Made by a program: the position numbers and the translations under genes. The notes beneath the pieces are model-generated. The model was not told where the DNA came from and did not search any database. It saw only the letters and a list, made by a program, of their open reading frames with translations. A stretch of 64,000 nucleotides of DNA from Mesostigma viride (lineage: Eukaryota > Streptophyta > Mesostigmatophyceae > Mesostigmatales > Mesostigmataceae): assembly GCA_009746045.1 (NCBI GenBank), contig RPFO01000154.1, positions 3,766,281 through 3,830,280 of the forward strand, in the 5' to 3' direction. Shown here piece by piece: positions 1 through 11,200 of this stretch. Numbering within the stretch: the stretch's first letter is position 1; each line of letters starts with the position of its first letter.

Positions 1-1290
1 GGATGAGGATGAGGATGAGGATGAGGATGAGGATGAGGATGAGGATGAGGATGAGGATGAGGATGAGGATGAGGATGAGGATGAGGATGAGGATGAGGAT
101 GAGGATGAGGATGAGGATGAGGATGAGGATGAGGATGAGGATGAGGATGAGGATGAGGATGAGGATGAGGATGAGGATGAGGATGAGGATGAGGATGAGG
201 ATGAGGATGAGGATGAGGATGAGGATGAGGATGAGGATGAGGATGAGGATGAGGATGAGGATGAGGATGAGGATGAGGATGAGGATGAGGATGAGGATGA
301 GGATGAGGATGAGGATGAGGATGAGGATGAGGATGAGGATGAGGATGAGGATGAGGATGAGGATGAGGATGAGGATGAGGATGAGGATGAGGATGAGGAT
401 GAGGATGAGGATGAGGATGAGGATGAGGATGAGGATGAGGATGAGGATGAGGATGAGGATGAGGATGAGGATGAGGATGAGGATGAGGATGAGGATGAGG
501 ATGAGGATGAGGATGAGGATGAGGATGAGGATGAGGATGAGGATGAGGATGAGGATGAGGATGAGGATGAGGATGAGGATGAGGATGAGGATGAGGATGA
601 GGATGAGGATGAGGATGAGGATGAGGATGAGGATGAGGATGAGGATGAGGATGAGGATGAGGATGAGGATGAGGATGAGGATGAGGATGAGGATGAGGAT
701 GAGGATGAGGATGAGGATGAGGATGAGGATGAGGATGAGGATGAGGATGAGGATGAGGATGAGGATGAGGATGAGGATGAGGATGAGGATGAGGATGAGG
801 ATGAGGATGAGGATGAGGATGAGGATGAGGATGAGGATGAGGATGAGGATGAGGATGAGGATGAGGATGAGGATGAGGATGAGGATGAGGATGAGGATGA
901 GGATGAGGATGAGGATGAGGATGAGGATGAGGATGAGGATGAGGATGAGGATGAGGATGAGGATGAGGATGAGGATGAGGATGAGGATGAGGATGAGGAT
1001 GAGGATGAGGATGAGGATGAGGATGAGGATGAGGATGAGGATGAGGATGAGGATGAGGATGAGGATGAGGATGAGGATGAGGATGAGGATGAGGATGAGG
1101 ATGAGGATGAGGATGAGGATGAGGATGAGGATGAGGATGAGGATGAGGATGAGGATGAGGATGAGGATGAGGATGAGGATGAGGATGAGGATGAGGATGA
1201 GGATGAGGATGAGGATGAGGATGAGGATGAGGATGAGGATGAGGATGAGGATGAGGATGAGGATGAGGATGAGGATGAGGATGAGGATGA
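1..1290. repeat. Hexanucleotide microsatellite (GGATGA)n, 215 uninterrupted copies
   Basis: The first 1,290 bases are 215 copies of GGATGA with no substitution or indel that I can see. The array begins at the window edge, so its full length is unknown. On the plus strand one frame reads as alternating Asp-Glu and another as Met-Arg. On the minus strand it is (TCATCC)n. If the SEL1L gene continues leftwards, the array would lie in one of its introns. Such purity suggests recent expansion. Confidence 0.98.
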
Positions 1291-1423
1291 CGACAACAAC
1301 GATGACGACGAAGCTGCCATGGCCGCGGGGGGGCTGGTGTATGATGGACCACATAAGACCTTGGGAGGGCACATTCTTGATAGGATGGTAGCAGGAAGTG
1401 AAAAGCAACGCACTACATGGTGA
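2..1423 (+). CDS. Possible C-terminal end of a protein with a long Asp-Glu tract
   Basis: In the frame starting at base 2 the hexamer array reads as about 215 Asp-Glu pairs. It continues without a stop through an Asp/Asn-rich junction and about 45 ordinary residues (starting EAAMAAGGLVYDGPHK) to a TGA at 1421-1423. The frame has no ATG inside the array, so a start would have to lie left of the window. The post-array residues look protein-like, but 45 residues is too few to judge. If real, it would be convergent with, or lie inside an intron of, the minus-strand SEL1L gene. The Met-Arg frame over the same array is treated as spurious. Function not recognised. Confidence 0.22.
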   Translation, partial: DEDEDEDEDEDEDEDEDEDEDEDEDEDEDEDEDEDEDEDEDEDEDEDEDEDEDEDEDEDEDEDEDEDEDEDEDEDEDEDEDEDEDEDEDEDEDEDEDEDEDEDEDEDEDEDEDEDEDEDEDEDEDEDEDEDEDEDEDEDEDEDEDEDEDEDEDEDEDEDEDEDEDEDEDEDEDEDEDEDEDEDEDEDEDEDEDEDEDEDEDEDEDEDEDEDEDEDEDEDEDEDEDEDEDEDEDEDEDEDEDEDEDEDEDEDEDEDEDEDEDEDEDEDEDEDEDEDEDEDEDEDEDEDEDEDEDEDEDEDEDEDEDEDEDEDEDEDEDEDEDEDEDEDEDEDEDEDEDEDEDEDEDEDEDEDEDEDEDEDEDEDEDEDEDEDEDEDEDEDEDEDEDEDEDEDEDEDEDEDEDEDEDEDEDEDEDEDEDEDEDEDEDEDEDDDNNDDDEAAMAAGGLVYDGPHKTLGGHILDRMVAGSEKQRTTW

Positions 1424-2240
1424 ACGTGCAGATGCTGGGCCCTTTCGGCCTATCAATTGCTTGTGAGGCATTAAAAGAAGCCAACGGCACAGTAGCCAGC
1501 CATTGACATATTCACGTAGGTAGCATATGCACAGAAAGTGCTCCATTATGGTCTTCATTGCACAGTTCTAAGCTGTTCCCCGAGGGACCATCTTGCCTGT
1601 GGTGTCGCCCACCAACAAAAACAATGCACCAAACACGGCATTCTATCGTACTACTATGACAGGAACGTTCTCTTCTTCTATGCAATCGTTGCATAGAAGT
1701 ACATGTGTCACGTAGCATGCTCAGCACCATGTAATTTTTGGTACGGCACTAGGATTCGGATACAGGACCTCCAGCAGCGTGGCCGTGCCAGGCATCCGTG
1801 CAGGGCAGGGGCGCAAGCGCGCAGTCTGAAACTGCTGGCTACCTGACACACCCTGTGCCAAGCTAGCGGACACCAACAAGCATGCGTTCCGTATGATAGT
1901 AACATAGCATATTTTGTGGGACTAAACCCTAGCCCTAGCTCATAGCAAACACCGTAAACCTGACTACAAACCTAAAAAAAAAAAAACACACGAGAAAACC
2001 GCAAGAAAGAGACAAGTCGATATGACAGTACTACAAACAATGAGTACATAAGAGTAAGGATTACAGACACCATAACGACCCTAACACCCGAGCAGACACA
2101 AGTGAGAGTTAATGTTGTAAAAATGGTACTAACGCAACAACCACCCACATGGCGATAGACCACCGCGGCCTTCTCCCAATCAGTTTCAATTGTCGTACCA
2201 ACGGTTCAAACAGCACTAGCCTCGCCCTGCCAGTGCCCAC
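1424..2240. other. Non-coding stretch left of the last recognised SEL1L exon
   Basis: I see no exon on either strand here. I looked for the next expected SEL1L segment (a final Sel1 repeat followed by the membrane anchor) and did not find it. The stretch would therefore be intron, or 3' flank if the gene ends early. The only structure seen is the exon-10 edge copy at 2,144-2,190. Confidence 0.5.
2144..2190 (-). repeat. Decayed copy of SEL1L exon 10 3' edge with a donor
   Basis: The end of exon 10 (plus-strand 2,236-2,278, core accaccgcggccttctccc) recurs here 92 bp further into the presumed intron. A GT is kept at the equivalent donor position (CAT|GTGGGT). A weaker copy of the exon's acceptor side occurs at about 2,429-2,470. 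Confidence 0.8.
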
Positions 2241-5200
2241 CTGGCGGTAGACCACCGCGGCCTTCTCCCTATCCACGCGCGTTCCCCTCCCGTAGAAGTA
2301 GGCATCGCCGATCTGAAGCAGCGCGTGGGTGTGCCCTTGCACCGCCGCGCGCTCGTGAAGGGCCAGCGCGCTGCTTGCATCCGCCACACACGCAGGGTTG
2401 CATAAGCACACACGGAGTTCAATGTATGTGTGGGCACGCTGCTTGCAACCGCCAGATGAAGGTTGTGTGAGCGCACAGAGAGGCGATGAAGCATATGCGT
2501 GGTGCATCCGGCATAACCAGGCTTGTGTGAGCGCATGTGCATGCATGAATACGCATGCGCAACCATCCACCCACCGTTGCATGAGTGCATGTGCGTGCAT
2601 CCGCACACACGGGGCGTGCCTCCACAAACGTATGCGGCATGGCATGCGGGCGTGCAAGTGCATTTGTTGAGTGAAATGAATAAGGAGTTGAATCAAAGCA
2701 AGTGGACAGAGAAAAGAAAAAGGCACATCGATGCATGCGGATGTCTAGTGGAAAACCTTGAAAAGAAGTGCGTGATTGACAGGTAAGGAGCAAGCACTCA
2801 TTTGTTCGAGTGTCTGCACGTGTGCCCACATATTTTCCAGACAATTATCATCAACCATCATCACTTCAGAGACGCCATCTAGTTGCTGCGTTACTACATC
2901 CCCCAGGCCAATCGCTGCCACCGCTCCCCCCTGAACCCCTTATACCCTTTCATGGCACTGTCCCGGCTGCCGCACGCAAAAGGCTGCCAGCACACAACAC
3001 AAGACACACAGGCATACACCCCCCGCATTGTTAATTCAAATTCAGTTCAGCCGAAAGGCCCTTCGGAATTAGACAATAGCGTTTTATTGGTGGGAAGTAC
3101 TACTGGACCCGTCCAATAAATTAATTATTTGTTTGGTTGGTTGGTTAACGAACAACCGTTGAACTGGCCGCGTGATTTGTTTTGTATAACCCAGCCTGCA
3201 CTGCTCTTACCGCCCGTAAAAGCACATTTGTCAGCCAAATATTTAATATTTCGTTGGTTTTTACCGCGAAAGAAGCGCTTTTGGCAGACAAAGAATATTT
3301 ATTTGCTGAGCTCCGCTCATTTTATATATGACGCGTGGACGGGCTCAAAGGGGACCGACCTGCCGTAGGTAGCGTAAGACTAGCGCTTGTCACGAGGGTA
3401 CTGCACCGGCCGGCCCTTTTTGTGCCGAGGCTGAGTGTGGTTCCGGAGTGCAGACCTAGGTAGCTTCTAACGTACGTCACTAGACCTTGTTACCTGCGCC
3501 AGCCGCCAGGCGTGGCGCAACTGTGATGGGCAGTCAGTACACCTTGTACCTGCGCCGGCCGGCAGGCCTGCGTGGAGCAATGTGAATGATAGTCAGTACT
3601 TAGAGTGGTGTAGGGGACGTAGGGAGGCCTCTTTTCAGCTCCCACCCACCCACCCACGCTGCTAAGAGGGGCAACACCTTGTGTTCGAGTATGCTGGGCC
3701 CCCAGCATGGTGCTACAATAACCAACTTGATAATGATGTGCACTGAGTTTGAAGGTGTGGTATAGGCTGTCCGTATAAAGCCTAGCACACAAAAATGTAA
3801 AATAAATGTTTCTCTTGGTGGGAAGGAACTCCAATGGACCAAAAACAAGAAATGTATTTACACTTTCTTTGTTTGTTTGGTAGCTAGAAAAACGACGGGG
3901 AAATAATCTCGGGCAGTAGTTATTTGAAGATCTTTTGTTTTATTTTTAGTTTGCAGGTGGTCGACGCCCAGCCTCATAATTACTTAGTAAAACTAACAAT
4001 GCGAGGGGTGTGGCGTATGTCTCATTATTTTTGCATCCCCCCAGAAGCACACCCCACCACCTGCCTGCGCGGCGTGTCATCCCGGCTGCCAATTTACCAC
4101 AAGCGCGAGTGACAAGGTCTGGTGCAGTAACTCACCCTCACAGCCACCCCCTATACCGATTGCTCCCCTTTGCCATCGCCCCCAAACCCCCTGACCCCCT
4201 TTACCTGTAAAGCGCATCCTCCCCACCATGTGGAGGCTGCCAGCTTTAAGACGACGTGATGCGCCCATGCTAGCGCACGTCAGGTCATTACAACCCTCCG
4301 GCCCCATACAGCCCCCCCCGCCCTGCCTGCGCAGTGCCTCCGTTTACTGCTGGCAACCCCCAGCCCCCACTCTCCAGCAGATAAGCAGCGTTCCTCTCAC
4401 CCACCCACCCACCCACCCACCCACCCACCCACCCACCCACCCACCCACCCACCCACCCACCCACCCACCCACCCACCCACCCACCCACCCACCCACCCAC
4501 CCACCCACCCACCCACCCACCCACCCACCCACCCACCCACCCACCCACCCACCCACCCACCCACCCACCCACCCATCCACTCCCCAGAACCCCCCATTAC
4601 CTGCGAAGGGCATCCTCCTTGCTGCTGGCGACCCCCAGCCCCCTCTCAAGCATGTACGCGGCGTTACTCTCGGCCGCCTCGTAGCCCATCTCGGCGGCGC
4701 GCCAGAATAAGGAGAGGGCTGCGCCATGGTCCCCACGTCGGAAGAGCGCGTGTGCACGCGCGTTGGTGCCGGACGCCTCCGCGCCCCACTCCGCCACCTG
4801 GCGATGCCAAACAAGCAACACGCAGGTCACGTGCACAGAAGGAAGATGCCGGGTGGAAACATGTTTCAGAATCTTGATCTACAATCATTAAATATTTCTA
4901 GAACTGGTTTTAAAAATCCTCCGCCTTCACTACTCTAAAGCACAGCGGGTAGACACACGCCAAGTGAAAACGTGCCGGGTACCAAGAAAGATCTAGACCT
5001 GGTTTACAGGATTGTTGAACCCCGTAAGGTGCCAGCATAACACAACATCAACTACGCCGGCATGGCACTATGCCTGCCGGCATGCCTCTAAAATGCCATG
5101 TGTGCATTAAGGCACGCCCATAACATTTTCATCCTAAACGTGCTTATGCGAGTCCTGATGAAATGCAAGACTATACCTACTGCGACCTGCTGGCACTTAC

Positions 5201-8200
5201 CGGCGTGGCAATTTCAAGCTGTCGATTTTCACGGGTGATGGGTGATGATGGGCTGTGATTTCATGGGTGAGGAGGCAAGAATACCATGAGCCCCATGGCA
5301 TATAAAACGTAAGCTTTGCTTGCAGCCTTGAGCAGGCTGACCCCTTGGTGCACGCTCCGCAACCCTACAATGCGGAAAATCCCCACCACACTCCTGCCCG
5401 TCTTCAAACGCTCCTGCCCCTCTTTCCCGCTAAGCTGAGATGAATACACATACCGGACATTTCAAGAAACACAACCCGGCAGCTCATGAACCGTACTACA
5501 GTAAGCAGGACGCTGGAAGCTACAAGCCCAGAACGGCTCGCCTGCCATTAGGCAGGCAAAGCCCCTTGTAGCATAAATGTGTTCACTTCCGTGGGATATC
5601 GCCCCTTTCCTTTCTTATGAGCGGAAATCGCCTACCAAGTACGAATGCTAAGCAGTTCGCTTACTGTCTTGAGCAGGCTGACCCCTTGGTGCAGAGACTT
5701 ATAGAGCAGGTGCCCCCCCACCTTCCCCCAGCCTTTCCCTAAGCTGCAAGTATTGAACCCGGAACAGCTTGCCCACCATTTTATTAAGCCGGCTGACCAC
5801 CTAAGAGCGTCACCCTAGGTACTCGGTGAGATACCACCCCATGAGCTTAACCAACTAGCAGTAGCAGTACAAGTACAGTCATTCACGCCTTAAGTTGCGT
5901 TGGTTCACGCCTTAAATTGGGTCGCCTAGGATTTCGGCATCCTTGGTTCAAACTAGTTCAGATTAGTATGTTTTAGTATCTTTAGTTCAAAATAGGACAA
6001 TTTAGTACAGCCATTCATGCCTTAAGTTGGGTTCACACCTGAAGTTGGGGTTGACCCGATTTATCCGGCGAACCCAACTTAAGGCGTGAATGGACTAAAC
6101 TGAAATCTAGACAATTTGCCTACCGTCTTGAGCAGGCTGACCCCCTTGGAGCATGACTCGGGCACACCCTGGCCCGTCAGGTGCAGCACGCCCAGGGTGT
6201 AGAGCGCGTGCATGTGCCCCTGGTGGGACGCGATGCTCATGTGGTAGAAGGTCTTAGCCTTGTCCACTTTCAGGCCGCCCAGGCCCTCTGGTGATGGAAG
6301 GCCAGGCAACAGGGTGATGGGTGCACGCGGCAGGAGTAAGTTAAATCACTTGATTATCAGAAACCGTTTAAGGTTAATAACATTGGATTCGTCCACTATT
6401 GGATTAGTACGATATTGAATTAGTCCAATATTGGATTAGTCCACTTTGAGGCCACAGAGCCCCTCTGGTGAGGAGGTGAATGGCCAGCAACAGGAAGGTA
6501 TGTGAGTATCACCGCGGCTGCTGGCACGAAGTTGGCCGGGGCTTCTTCTTTAAGAGGGTCAGCACGGCAACCAGGGACGTGCTGGCCATGGTGACCAGCC
6601 ATGGGAGGGTGCATGCGACAGCAGTAAGTTAAAATGGTTTCTCTTATTAAGAGACGGTTATGGTTATTAGACACGAGGACCAGCGACAGATGGGTAGCGG
6701 AGCCGGAGGAAGAGCCAGGCCAGGCCATCTCATTTACAAGGATCAAGTCAGGGTCGTCCATCAATTACTAATGTGTAGTATGAATTCTCGTTAAGTGTCT
6801 GATATTAGTGAACACCGACACGAACATACGCACCAATCCCACAACGAGACAGTGCACATGAACGTATTGCTGTATCTGCCGTATGCGCATCAACTCTTGC
6901 TATTGGCACCATCTATAAGGAGAATTGCAGATGTTTTCGAAAAAGCCACAGTACGTCACCAGATAAGGAACCGTCAACCCACCCATGTACATCATCCCCA
7001 TCAGGTAGTGCACACAAGTCCAACAGCAAGAGTTCAACAGATAAGGAACCATTCACTCACCCATGTACATCATCCCCATCAGGTAATGCGCATCGGCGCT
7101 GCCCCGTTCGGCCGCAGTGCTGAAGTACCCGACCGCCTTTGCCTCATCCCTCTCAAGGCCGTATCCCAGCAGGAGCATGTAGCCCAGTCCAAAGAGGGCC
7201 GCGCTCTGGCCCTGCCGGCAGATGTCACCCGAGGAGTACATCGCCAGAAGGGTAGATCGTCAGAGTGGTGAACCGGCAAAATATACCCACAATCACGCAC
7301 TTCAGTAGGCCACACGGATGCAGGCAGAATGCCATCTTGACACCATGCACGAAAGCACGCAGCAATGCATCAAGCAGAAGGTCCATAAGACACGGTGGCA
7401 AAGGCAACCACCGCCATCACACAGGCAATGTGACATCATGCACGAAACCACACCGGATGACGGGGCCGGCATGGCAGCAACGCAAGGAGGAGCATGTGAC
7501 TCGATCGGATGCACCCACTCGTAGCATGATACGATGTTGTCAAATTAGTGGCATACTTCTAGTGCAATTACTTCCAGTGGGAGGCCATGAAGCTGGGTCC
7601 AGGGCTCTTCAGCTCTGTACGTGCTGTGCTAATGCCGTGCTCATGCTGTGCTCAGGCTGTGCTCACGCTGTGCTCATGCTGTGCTAATGCTGTGCTCATG
7701 CTGTGCTCATGCTGTGTGTGTGGACGGTGGCGGGTTATCTGTCAGCAGTGTTGGCTACCGTAAGAGCCAGCATCAGCAACATACAGATAGAACCTGAGAA
7801 TTACCTGTTTCCATGGCCTGAACTGGTTCAAGGCAGCAGTGGCAGCAGTGATCAGAGGCAGCAAGATACTAAAAGGTCAATAAGGTACAGCAAGATGCGT
7901 ACACCAAAGTTTTCATAATAAATAGCATACATTGAACACTCTTGAACATGCTTTCATTTTCTGTAGTCTTTATCGTGTTAACGTGTCCAATACATACTGT
8001 ACTACAGTATCGTGTAATGAATGGTTTGCGGCCTGGAAGAAGTACTTGTGCACACTTCGCAGCAAGTGTGCACGTCACATAATTCTACTACTGTCCAAAT
8101 GGCACCTGGTTCGCGGCCTGGAAGAAATACTCGAGCGCCGTATCGTTGTTGGGGGGCACCCCGAGCCCGTTGGCGTGCATGTGGCCCAGAAACGCGGCCG

Positions 8201-11200
8201 CGTCGGCGTCCCCTTGCTGCGCTGCGCGGCCAAAGTAGTGGAGCGCCTGCGCGTAGTCCCTGGGGAGGCCTTTCACGCCCCACTTGAACATCTTGCCGAT
8301 CGCGCTCTGTAGGCCAGTGATCAAGGAAGGTGACATCAAATAGTGAGGATCCCTATTCGACATCTTGCCGATCGCGCTCTGTAGGCCAGTGATCAAGGAA
8401 GGTGACATCAAATAGTGAGGATCCCTATTCGACATCTTGCCGACCGCGCTCTGTAGGCCAGTGATCAAGGAAGGTGACATCAAATAGTGAGGATCCCTAT
8501 TCGACATCTTGCCGACCGCGCTCTGTAGGCCAGTGATCAAGGAAGGTGACATCAAATAGTGAGGATCCCTATTCGACATCTTGCCGACCGCGCTCTGTAG
8601 GCCAGTGATCAAGGAAGGTGACATCAAATAGTGAGGATCCCTATTCAACATCTTGCCGATCGCGCTCTGTAGTACCATAATCATGGTGGGCACAGGAGCA
8701 AGCGCAGGGATGAGAAGGGACCGTCAAATAGTGAGGATCACTATTCGACGTCTTCCCCTGACCGCGCTCTGTACTTAGTAATCGCAAGGATCCCTAGGCG
8801 ACGTCTTGCCCACCGCGCTCTGTATCTAGGTAGCTACAGTGAGCGAAAGGAAGCCAGAAACTTAGCGATAGAAACCATAAATAGGAGCCCACAGGGGCAT
8901 CTTGACGGTCTTGATGGCCGCATCGTACACATGATAGCGGTGGCAACGATAACAAGTATTTTGAAAATGATAGCAAGGATGGGAACAACAGGAACGGTAC
9001 ACAGGAGCATCCAGGAACGATTGCAGGTTTACACAACTATCGCTGTACATAGCATTGAGTACTTCAGTACATGGTGAACATTTTGCCGGTGGCGCTTCCT
9101 GATTGGTTACGTCAAGGAGCCAGCAGGGCAACCGACCAATCGGGGCTATCAAAAGAACAACGCATTAGATAGGAGATATGCCCAGGAATCCAACAAGGAC
9201 ACCTTGCCGGTCATGTGTGGCGATGTTTTGAGATGGCAGGGGTGCTTACAGGGGGACTGGACCGAAAGTGTGAGGCAGGCAGAGGGGGGCATGGTGAATG
9301 GCGCGGGATACAAGGGATACAGCATTATCCCATTCATCGAGAATGATAGATTACGGAGGTGAGAGGGGATTCCCATAAGGAGATTCCCATAAGGAGATTC
9401 CCATAGATATACAACTATGGTTTCATAGGGTATTTAGGAGGAGGGTTGAGGGCAACTGGGGGAGAAGGTGAGGGGTACGACAAGGGACAGGGAGAAGAGA
9501 GCCCAAGAGCATCCACCTATGGCACCCCTCCCAAGCACCACTCTCTGCCATCCTGAGCATCCACCTGCCGACCCACAAGGGCCCGCACCCACCCCCTGCT
9601 TACTGAACACAGGCGCGGCACCCACCTCTTGCTTAACACAGGCCCCACGAACACCTACTGCATACTTAACACAGGCCCCGCACCCACCTCGTGCACCAGG
9701 CCTTGGCCCCCCCCCCCTACTTGTACTGGCCCTAGACAACATGCACTTTTCCCCAAACACACCCCTACACGCCCCCTAGCACCCACCTGCACCCACACTC
9801 CGTGCCCCTCCCTGAGCATCCATCGTCTGCCCCCTGTTGGTCACCCCCCTGCACCCATCTCCCCCCCCCCCCATCCCGGGCCACCGACCTGCGCCCCTAC
9901 GTGCCCCCCCCCCCCCCCCGGCCACCCTGTGCGCCCACATGGCCCATATTCGCCGACTACTGCGCCAGGTCCTCCTCGCCCCCCCCCCCCCCAGCCCGCT
10001 CACCCACCTGCGCGCCCACGTGGCCCATATCTGCCGAGTACTGGTAGTACTGCGCCAGGTCCTCCTCGCGGGTGGCCGACGCCGGCTGCTGCTCCTCGGC
10101 CGCCAGGCGCAGCACCCCCGACCGCAGCGGGCGGCTCCACGCGGGTTCGTACTGGGCCACGACTGGCGAGGGAAGAAGGGGGGACAAGGAGGAGGGGGGG
10201 GGGGGATGAGGATGGCAAAAAGGAGGCGGGGGAGAAGGGGGAAGGGGGGAGGGGGAGAAAGGGGGGGTTGGAGGGGGGTTGAAAGGAGGGGGAGGGGGTT
10301 AAAAAGGGGGGCAGAAAAAGGGGGGGGGAGGAAGGGCAGGAGACAGGAGAAAATGAGGACACCAATCTGTTGGGCCACAAGTGCAGCACAAGAAAAGGGA
10401 TATTACAGAGAAACGGGATCCGCATGGGGTGGGCAAAGGGGTCGCACTGGGCCACGACTGTGGAGGGCAGCCACGTGAATAAAAAGAAGGGGAAGTGTAC
10501 CTAAAAGAGAGGGGCCATTGTAGTAGGGGTTGAGCATGCAGACCATACTGGGCCACGAGTGGGGATAGATGCTTATGAAGGAAAAAGGGGGGAAGCAGAA
10601 ACGAACAAGAGGCCGCGGTGACAGGAGGTGAGCATGCAGACTGTACTGGGACAGGCCATTGGTACACTTGTCCTCATCCTGGGTGGCTGGATTAAGGGAA
10701 GCTGGGCTACCCAAAGTAGGAAGGCAGGCACAGGGAGACCCAAGAAACCTATATCCAAGAAATGGAAGGTATTTCACGTGGGGAGCAGGGAGTCTAGACA
10801 AGGGCCCAAGGTTTACCTCTTGTTTCAAGTGGGGAGCAGGGACTCTAGACAAGGGCACAGGGCTTACCTTGTGCTTCACGCGCGGAGTAGGGAATCTAGA
10901 TAAGGGCCCAAGGTTTACCTTGTTCGGCGACCGGCCGGTAGTACAGCGCGGCGGCCTTGCATGACTGCTGCACGCCACGCCCGTGCAGGTGGCGGTACCC
11001 CATCGCGAGGGACGCCATGCTATTGCCGGCACGCGCCGAGAAGAAGAGGTAGAGAAGCGCCTGGCAGGCCAAGGGGGCACAGGGGGGGGGGGGGGCGGGA
11101 GTTAGGCGGGGATCCTGACCAGGGTGGAGTGTAAATGGTTTTGGGGGCGACACAACTTAACGTAACTTAAATGGTGAAAAAGGGGGGGCTCAACTTACGC

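Noticed and set aside
3-1391. 462-codon frame of alternating Met-Arg
   Set aside because: It is simply one register of the GGATGA array. Composition and lack of any upstream signal make it an artefact; the Asp-Glu register is kept only as a weak candidate.
4228-4836. Frames rich in Thr-His-Pro-Pro (plus) and Gly-Gly-Trp-Val (minus)
   Set aside because: Products of the (CCCA)n array. Only the non-repetitive minus-strand part 4,601-4,797 fits SEL1L with proper splice sites.
8088-8693. 201-codon minus-strand frame as a free-standing repeat protein
   Set aside because: Only 8,106-8,306 is Sel1-like. The repeated part is duplicated intron-exon border, and no start context or promoter supports a separate gene.
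8289-8720. Regular direct repeats as a possible CRISPR array
   Set aside because: Units are contiguous without unique spacers, lie in a eukaryotic intron and there are no cas genes. The same applies to the arrays at 13.27, 41.5 and 45.8 kb.
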